From Bdellovibrionaceae bacterium UBA6502 (GTDB lineage Bacteria > Bdellovibrionota > Bdellovibrionia > Bdellovibrionales > UBA840), in assembly GCA_002436415.1 (NCBI GenBank), contig DJMA01000050.1, positions 45,543-109,542 of the forward strand: a stretch of 64,000 bases of DNA, given 5' to 3'. Positions 59,685 through 64,000 of this stretch are shown piece by piece. The notes beneath the pieces were generated by a model, which searched no databases, had not been told where the DNA came from, and saw nothing but the letters and a program-made list of their open reading frames with translations. The translations under genes were made by a program, and so were the position numbers. Positions within the stretch are counted from its first letter, which is position 1. Every line of letters begins with the position of its first letter.

Positions 59685-60002
59685 GAATGTCCTAATATTA
59701 ACACTCTTGATTCACGATGTGATGAAATTGGCCCAGTAGTGAAATAATGCTAGGTTTGTCTAATTTATAACATACCCATGGAAATGGCTCACCTCTGGAA
59801 GAGATCTTTAGAGGCTGATTTAATGGGAATCACTAATAAGAAAGCTGGATAAAGCTAGGTTCTGATGAAAGAAGAGCCAATCTGGGCTTAAGCATTGAAA
59901 AATCTGCTAATAAATTGATTGAAATACTTTCCGAACTAGGCTTTTTGCTGGAATTTTTGACGGCGTAAATAGTTTTCTATTAAATTTACCGATAGGGGGA
60001 CT
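59685..60002. other. Intergenic region before the 189-aa anchored protein
   Basis: The 318 bases separate two divergent genes and must hold both promoters. I see no ORF, RNA gene or clear repeat. A purine run (TAGGGGGACT) at 59992-60002 is the ribosome binding site for the following gene. Confidence 0.35.
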
Positions 60003-60572
60003 ATGAGCGAACGTAAAAAAGACTATACCAAGAATATGATATTTGTAGCTTTAGCGCTATTTGGTTTTGGCAGTGGCTTTTTGTATCTTAGTATCAATCA
60101 GTTTGGTGGACCACGCCAACTAGCCAGCGTAGAGGCTGGAGATTCTAGTGTTAGTGATTTTATTTCTCTAATAAAAGTAGATGATAGGGAAGATCGTTCT
60201 GTATTAGAAGTTACTCTAAAAGATAGTAGCGGAGTAAACTACTGTGAAAAATATGAAAATGTAAATCTTGTTTTTCATGCTGCTGACATGGCTATTTCTG
60301 GAGATAAACCAGAGATGAGCATACAGATTATTTGCGGAGCTTACTCTGGTAAAAATTCTGTGGAATTAGACATACTTAATCAAAGTCTACTCAAACGCCA
60401 ACCTTCTTCTTATACAGAGGAACAAGAGGGCGTTACCGTGGAATACAAAGACATTTCGTGGGAATGGCCTGATGCATGGGCGCTTTCAGAAGTTAGCTTT
60501 GAAGGAAAATTACCTACCAAAAAGCTAAGCCCTAAAACCACCACCGAGATTACTCGCATTCAGTGGAAGTAA
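60003..60572 (+). CDS. Membrane-anchored protein of unknown function (189 aa)
   Basis: The protein has one N-terminal membrane helix (residues 12-31, FVALALFGFGSGFLYLS) and a periplasmic part with two cysteines (residues 80 and 110) that could pair. The central part is beta-rich (SVLEVTLKDSSGVNYCEKYEN, MSIQIICGAYSG). The start has a strong ribosome binding site. Its 3' end overlaps the convergent gshA gene by 23 bases. No family is recognised. Confidence 0.7.
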   Translation: MSERKKDYTKNMIFVALALFGFGSGFLYLSINQFGGPRQLASVEAGDSSVSDFISLIKVDDREDRSVLEVTLKDSSGVNYCEKYENVNLVFHAADMAISGDKPEMSIQIICGAYSGKNSVELDILNQSLLKRQPSSYTEEQEGVTVEYKDISWEWPDAWALSEVSFEGKLPTKKLSPKTTTEITRIQWK

Positions 60573-61800
60573 ACTGAACACCGGCTTTTTGGATTTCCTT
60601 GCCAATTGCCAAAGAACTGATTCTGCCAATCCATCCATAAACATTTTCCATGGGAACTTTTTCGGAGTGAATCAATAAGTCTGACATACAAAGGCGTTTG
60701 TAGGCGGCACCAGGGCTATTTAGACTGTCGTTTTCTCCTTTTTTACTATGAGTTCGTAAAAAACCACCAAGCAGTTTGCAACCCATCAAGTAAACTACAG
60801 GTTCTGCGACAGCCTCTTCTACTTTAATTCTAGATGGAATGCCTTCTTGAATGATGAGAGAACTTACATCTTTACCACCTTTAGCGGCCTTCATCTTTTT
60901 TCTGGATTTATAGTTCCACTCCATGATCTCACTACCAGAGTTTACTTTGTTAACCGCCAAGCCATAAGTTCCAGAGTTGTTTTTTACGAAAACACTTGGG
61001 CTACTATCAATCCCTAGTTCTTGGTATTTATTAGAGAGATCGGCCAGTATTTCATCCACTCGCTTTGCCAATGCCGTTTTTGAGTCCTCATCACTAATGT
61101 CAAAGTTATCAAAAACTTCAGTGTATATTTGGAAGCTCTCTTTAGGCACTTCTAGAATATCAGCAAACTCACCAGCGATTTCGTTATAGAACTCAAAGTG
61201 GGTAGATTTTTTTCGTTGAAACCATCCCATTTCGCGTGGTGGATTTAAAGGTGTTTTTAAGTTGCTTGCCCACTCACTCAATTGGTCAGAGAAATCGTTA
61301 TTGGTTAAAACTAAATCGGCTTGAAATCCGTTTTCTAAAAACAGATTTCCCGATTCGTCAGTATAGCTGCCATGAACTTGTAAAGTCTGACCATTGGCTG
61401 TTTGGACTTCGATGCTTTCCATTTTTCTAGGTAAAGCAATTTCAACATTATAGTCTGCTTCTATTAATATCTGTCTTAGGGCGTAAACATTTTGCCAGTA
61501 GTAAGCGTTGTTCGTATGTTCCTCGGTAATTAAAATAATATTTTTTGTTTCTTTACCATAGGTGTTTTGTAAGTAGGATTTTGCCAAGTTGTGACCAGCT
61601 TCACGGTCAGTGTCACAAATGTTATTAAAACCAGCAGGATAAATGTTTGCATCAACACTTGCGATTTTAAAACCGGAGTCTCTAACATCAATGCTTGTGT
61701 AGATTGGAATTGGAAGACTTTTCCTAAGATTGCCATGCCATTCGTTTAGTTGAGATTGTTTTTCATAGATACGTTTGTGAATTTCTTCGAAGTTCAGCAT
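60550..61800 (-). CDS. gshA: Glutamate-cysteine ligase (T. ferrooxidans-type)
   Basis: The 416-residue product fits the T. ferrooxidans-type GshA family (as distinct from the E. coli and plant-type GshA): IYTSIDVRDSGFKIASVDANIYPAGFNNICD near the N-terminus, ITEEHTNN, LTNNDFS, FVKNNSGTYGLAV and IIQEGIPSRIKVEE are the conserved blocks. It joins glutamate to cysteine, the first step of glutathione synthesis. No gshB is next to it. ATG 61800 follows GGGGTGGAA; a GTG at 61806 would add two residues. It overlaps the convergent 189-residue gene. Confidence 0.88.
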   Translation of the reverse strand: MLNFEEIHKRIYEKQSQLNEWHGNLRKSLPIPIYTSIDVRDSGFKIASVDANIYPAGFNNICDTDREAGHNLAKSYLQNTYGKETKNIILITEEHTNNAYYWQNVYALRQILIEADYNVEIALPRKMESIEVQTANGQTLQVHGSYTDESGNLFLENGFQADLVLTNNDFSDQLSEWASNLKTPLNPPREMGWFQRKKSTHFEFYNEIAGEFADILEVPKESFQIYTEVFDNFDISDEDSKTALAKRVDEILADLSNKYQELGIDSSPSVFVKNNSGTYGLAVNKVNSGSEIMEWNYKSRKKMKAAKGGKDVSSLIIQEGIPSRIKVEEAVAEPVVYLMGCKLLGGFLRTHSKKGENDSLNSPGAAYKRLCMSDLLIHSEKVPMENVYGWIGRISSLAIGKEIQKAGVQFTSTECE

Positions 61801-62053
61801 TTCCACCCCATAGCTTATTTGTGATTAGAAAACTATAAAGCATGTCAGACACTTTGTCCTTAGACTAAATAGTGCGCTGTTTCTTTTTTTTGAATGCAGC
61901 TTGGCGAGAAAGTTTTTCTTACATGTCCTTAAATTTAGTAGGGAAAGTATTTCAATAGGCAGAAAAGCATGAATTCTAACTAGTTAAGGGTTTAAACTGC
62001 TCGAAACTAAGTCGTTTCAAGCCAGGAACGGGTGCTTAGAAGGGGGGAATCTA

Positions 62054-63223
62054 TTGACCACAGAAACAGATTCTGTAAGATCGCAGCCGGGAAAATCTTT
62101 TAAGGGGCTACAATCTGTGACATCAAACCAGCTAGATGCAAAAGCAGTCTACGATCAGGCGAAAGTATTTATCGCCGCCGGAAAAATGGAGGAATCCATT
62201 CCGATGCTTCGTATGGCAATCGAGCTGTATCGTAAAGAAAAAAAATACGATGATTTGTTGATGGTGCAAAATTCAATTCTGCGCATTCACGCGGAAAGAA
62301 TGGAATACGATAAAATCAACCAAATCAAAGAAGAGATTCAGGATTTAGTATTAAAAGAAGGAATTAAACTTAGCTCTAAAACTTACTACGTTTTAGGAGT
62401 ATGTGCTGCTTATAAAAACCAAGTAGACCTTGCTCTTGATTATTTCCAGAAGGCATTAACCAATGCCCTAGGAAAAGACTCAAAAGAAGATATGGTTTAT
62501 GCCATCTCAGGAGTGACTCTTTGTTACGTACATAAAGGGAGACTAGAGGATGCTTTAAGTGAAATTTATAACTTAAAGGTCTTTTTTGAGGTTTTAAATT
62601 TACCGGAGCTAAAACTAAACACACAAATTATCAATGCAATGATTTTACGAAAGTTAAATCGCTATGATGAAGCCCTAGATGTTTTGTGGTCTGCTTATGA
62701 GGAATTAAAATCTCCAGACACTAAAATGTTCTTTTATTCGCTTTTATACAATATAGGGGCGACTTATTTTTATTCAGGTAATAAAGATTTAGCAAAGGTT
62801 TATCTGCAACTTGCTAAGCGTTCCATCGATGAGTTTAATTTTAAAAGAACCGCACAAGACATTGATAATTTATTACTTAGATTGGGTGCTTCTGATACAC
62901 AGTTTGATCTTGTGATCAATGAGGCTGAGCAGAGTGTAAGAGAAAAAACAAAAGGTCATGTAGAGTTTAAAAACCAATTTATTCTTTTAGACCTTTTAAA
63001 TTTATTTGTGAAGAATCCTGGTAAGGTTTTTTCCAAAGAAGACTTGGTGGAAATGATTTGGGGTCAAGAGTACAATCCAAGTGTTCACGATAATAAAGTA
63101 TACGTTACCATTAAGAGACTTAGGAAGTTAATCGAACCTGATATCGATAAGCCTCACTATATTTTTAGAGGGAAAAACGGATACTACCTAAATAAAGCAG
63201 CGAGAGTTTTACTAGAAAATTAG
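62054..63223 (+). CDS. TPR protein with C-terminal OmpR-type DNA-binding domain
   Basis: The first 285 residues form tetratricopeptide-like helix pairs (AKVFIAAGKMEESIPMLRMAIELYR, YVLGVCAAYKNQVDLALDYFQKAL, YNIGATYFYSGNKDLAKVYLQLAK). Residues about 297-385 are a winged-helix domain of the OmpR/PhoB type: LLDLLNLFVKNPGKVFSKEDLVEMIWGQEYNPSVHDNKVYVTIKRLRKLIEP and YIFRGKNGYYLN. There is no receiver domain, so the TPR part must serve as sensor or partner-binding module, as in BTAD/AfsR-like regulators but with the order reversed. The start is TTG 62054, placed by GGGGGGAA upstream. The next gene is only nine bases away and is probably co-transcribed. Confidence 0.85.
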   Translation: MTTETDSVRSQPGKSFKGLQSVTSNQLDAKAVYDQAKVFIAAGKMEESIPMLRMAIELYRKEKKYDDLLMVQNSILRIHAERMEYDKINQIKEEIQDLVLKEGIKLSSKTYYVLGVCAAYKNQVDLALDYFQKALTNALGKDSKEDMVYAISGVTLCYVHKGRLEDALSEIYNLKVFFEVLNLPELKLNTQIINAMILRKLNRYDEALDVLWSAYEELKSPDTKMFFYSLLYNIGATYFYSGNKDLAKVYLQLAKRSIDEFNFKRTAQDIDNLLLRLGASDTQFDLVINEAEQSVREKTKGHVEFKNQFILLDLLNLFVKNPGKVFSKEDLVEMIWGQEYNPSVHDNKVYVTIKRLRKLIEPDIDKPHYIFRGKNGYYLNKAARVLLEN

Positions 63224-63244
63224 GAAAGTATTTTGGGGGAAAAT

Positions 63245-63778
63245 ATGATCAAATTAACAATTACAGCAGTAGTAATGTTTTTAATGTCTTGGCAAGTTAC
63301 ATTGGCTGAAGAAACTGCTAATAATAATTATCCAGAAACCGCAGTGCAAATGCGTTTTATGAAAAGTGGCGAATGGCCATTACCAAGAATTGCTCCATTT
63401 TTAACTACTGATATTGTTGGACAGTGGATAATTCAACCACACAATACTGAAGTTATTGATGTGAGATATGTTGGAACAGACAATCATAACCGTGACCATG
63501 TAGATATTAGATTGTATGACCGTCAAAGCGGCATGTTGATAGGAAGAGGCCCAGCCTTAGTGACTAAAAATATTCTGCGGTCTTATAATTTGAATTACAA
63601 AAATCAACCATTTTACTTTGAGATGGTGTCATTGATTCCGCCGAAAAACTCGAAAGAGGCAAAGAACAACGAGAAGATGATTTATGCTTACTTTGAAAGC
63701 CGTAATGATGAAAATCTGGCGGATACACTAAGCATAAAAAAAATTCAGCCTCCCGTTAAAAAAGGCCAAAAAAAATAA
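63245..63778 (+). CDS. Secreted protein of unknown function (177 aa)
   Basis: From ATG 63245 the product has a signal peptide (MIKLTITAVVMFLMSWQVTLA, cleavage near residue 21). The mature part is beta-rich, with VIDVRYVGTDNHNRDHVDIRLYDRQSGMLIGRGP as the core and a very basic C-terminus (KKGQKK). No cysteine is present in the mature part and no family is recognised. The ribosome binding site GGGGGAAAAT fits ATG 63245 rather than the TTG at 63233. It follows the TPR-winged-helix gene directly and ends before a terminator. Confidence 0.75.
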   Translation: MIKLTITAVVMFLMSWQVTLAEETANNNYPETAVQMRFMKSGEWPLPRIAPFLTTDIVGQWIIQPHNTEVIDVRYVGTDNHNRDHVDIRLYDRQSGMLIGRGPALVTKNILRSYNLNYKNQPFYFEMVSLIPPKNSKEAKNNEKMIYAYFESRNDENLADTLSIKKIQPPVKKGQKK

Positions 63779-63797
63779 AAATAAGCTCGACAAGCAG

Positions 63798-63829
63798 CCA
63801 GGACTTGAGTAAGTTCTGGTTTCTTCTTT
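63798..63829 (+). terminator. Terminator before the tRNA gene
   Basis: CCAGGACTT (63798-63806) and AAGTTCTGG (63811-63819) form a 9-bp stem with one G-U pair and loop GAGT, followed by TTTCTTCTTT. It ends the secreted-protein transcript just before tRNA-Val. Confidence 0.75.
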
Positions 63830-63905
63830 AGGAGGTTAGCTCAGTTGGTAGAGCGCCACCCTTACAAGGTGGATGTCGTCGGTTCGATCCCGGCACCTCC
63901 TACCA
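63830..63905 (+). tRNA. tRNA-Val (anticodon TAC)
   Basis: The 76-base gene folds fully: acceptor AGGAGGT/ACCTCCT, D-stem GCTC/GAGC, anticodon stem CCACC/GGTGG around the loop CTTACAA (anticodon TAC, reading GUA valine codons), variable ATGTC and T-stem GTCGG/CCGGC with loop TTCGATC. The discriminator is A and the CCA end (63903-63905) is encoded in the DNA. All features match tRNA-Val. Confidence 0.97.
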
Positions 63906-63910
63906 AAATT

Positions 63911-63937
63911 ACCACCAGTTAAATGGTGGTTTTTTTA
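63911..63937 (+). terminator. Terminator after tRNA-Val
   Basis: ACCACCA (63911-63917) and TGGTGGT (63924-63930) pair around six bases, followed by six to seven Ts. The remaining bases of the window (63938-64000) show no feature that I can support. Confidence 0.88.
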
Positions 63938-64000
63938 TGTCCTAAATTTGAAACCAGACATTATTTATTAAATTAGATCGGCTCTACTCGATTCGAGGGG

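Noticed and set aside
1..64000. Prophage, transposon, CRISPR or toxin-antitoxin system
   Set aside because: No integrase, transposase, repeat-spacer array, or paired small toxin-antitoxin genes were seen anywhere in the window.

Overview
The window is a low-GC (by eye, roughly 38-40%), densely packed bacterial chromosome segment in which nearly every gene has a Gram-negative counterpart. An inner/outer-membrane machine (tolQRAB), lipoproteins with LxAC lipoboxes, the FtsEX-EnvC system, a Fe-S type Rrf2 regulator, a stator pair (motAB), a cyclophilin with a signal peptide and a large number of secreted proteins of unknown family are all present. The mix (GlnE, T. ferrooxidans-type glutamate-cysteine ligase, tandem ArsA/Get3-like ATPases, a TPR plus winged-helix regulator, many TTG/GTG starts) fits a Bdellovibrionota/deltaproteobacterial-type organism such as a Bdellovibrio or Bacteriovorax relative. 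That placement is inference; no rRNA is present and no predation-specific marker was recognised. I see no insertion sequence, prophage, integrase, CRISPR array or anything else clearly mobile.

Layout. 1-2.9 kb: the tail of a gene, a type IV-like prepilin, a tRNA dihydrouridine synthase and a secreted HD-domain hydrolase. 3.0-7.55 kb: an operon of typA, an ABC ATPase that has lost several catalytic motifs, its ABC-2 permease and a nucleotide-sugar-type SDR, closed by a terminator. 7.8-9.3 kb: motAB behind a structured leader. 9.4-12.4 kb: a GbsR/MarR regulator, an SDR-SRPBCC fusion and a DUF523 protein. 12.5-19.1 kb: two exported proteins of unknown function, one of them 1728 residues, with strong terminators. 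19.4-25.9 kb: cyclophilin, glnE and tolBARQ on the minus strand.

26-33 kb: a degenerate GDPD-like protein, then a complete Rrf2-sufB-sufC-sufD-sufS-nfu iron-sulfur assembly operon. 33-37.2 kb: an exported metalloprotease lipoprotein and partner, and an XylR_N/V4R histidine kinase. 37.4-41.8 kb: small conserved protein, ftsE, ftsX, envC, ctpA, the cell-wall hydrolase control module plus a periplasmic processing protease. 41.8-44.0 kb: a cysteine-repeat secreted protein and trigger factor. 44.2-48.5 kb: two ArsA/Get3-like ATPases, a TPR lipoprotein, an ACT-domain protein and an EI24-type membrane protein. 48.6-55.1 kb: a chemoreceptor, then clpP-clpX-lon on the minus strand. 55.6-64 kb: pepA, several secreted unknowns, gshA, a TPR-winged-helix regulator and tRNA-Val(UAC).

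The most interesting signals are: the ABC ATPase at 4814-5722 lacking the Q-loop, signature, D-loop and switch histidine; a perfect 12-bp hairpin overlapping the lon ribosome binding site, ending one base before the start codon; the asymmetric ArsA/Get3-like pair in which only one partner keeps the deviant P-loop lysine; the orphan 1728-residue exported protein; and a secreted protein made of two repeats with identical cysteine spacing. All function calls come from reading motifs; no database search was possible.
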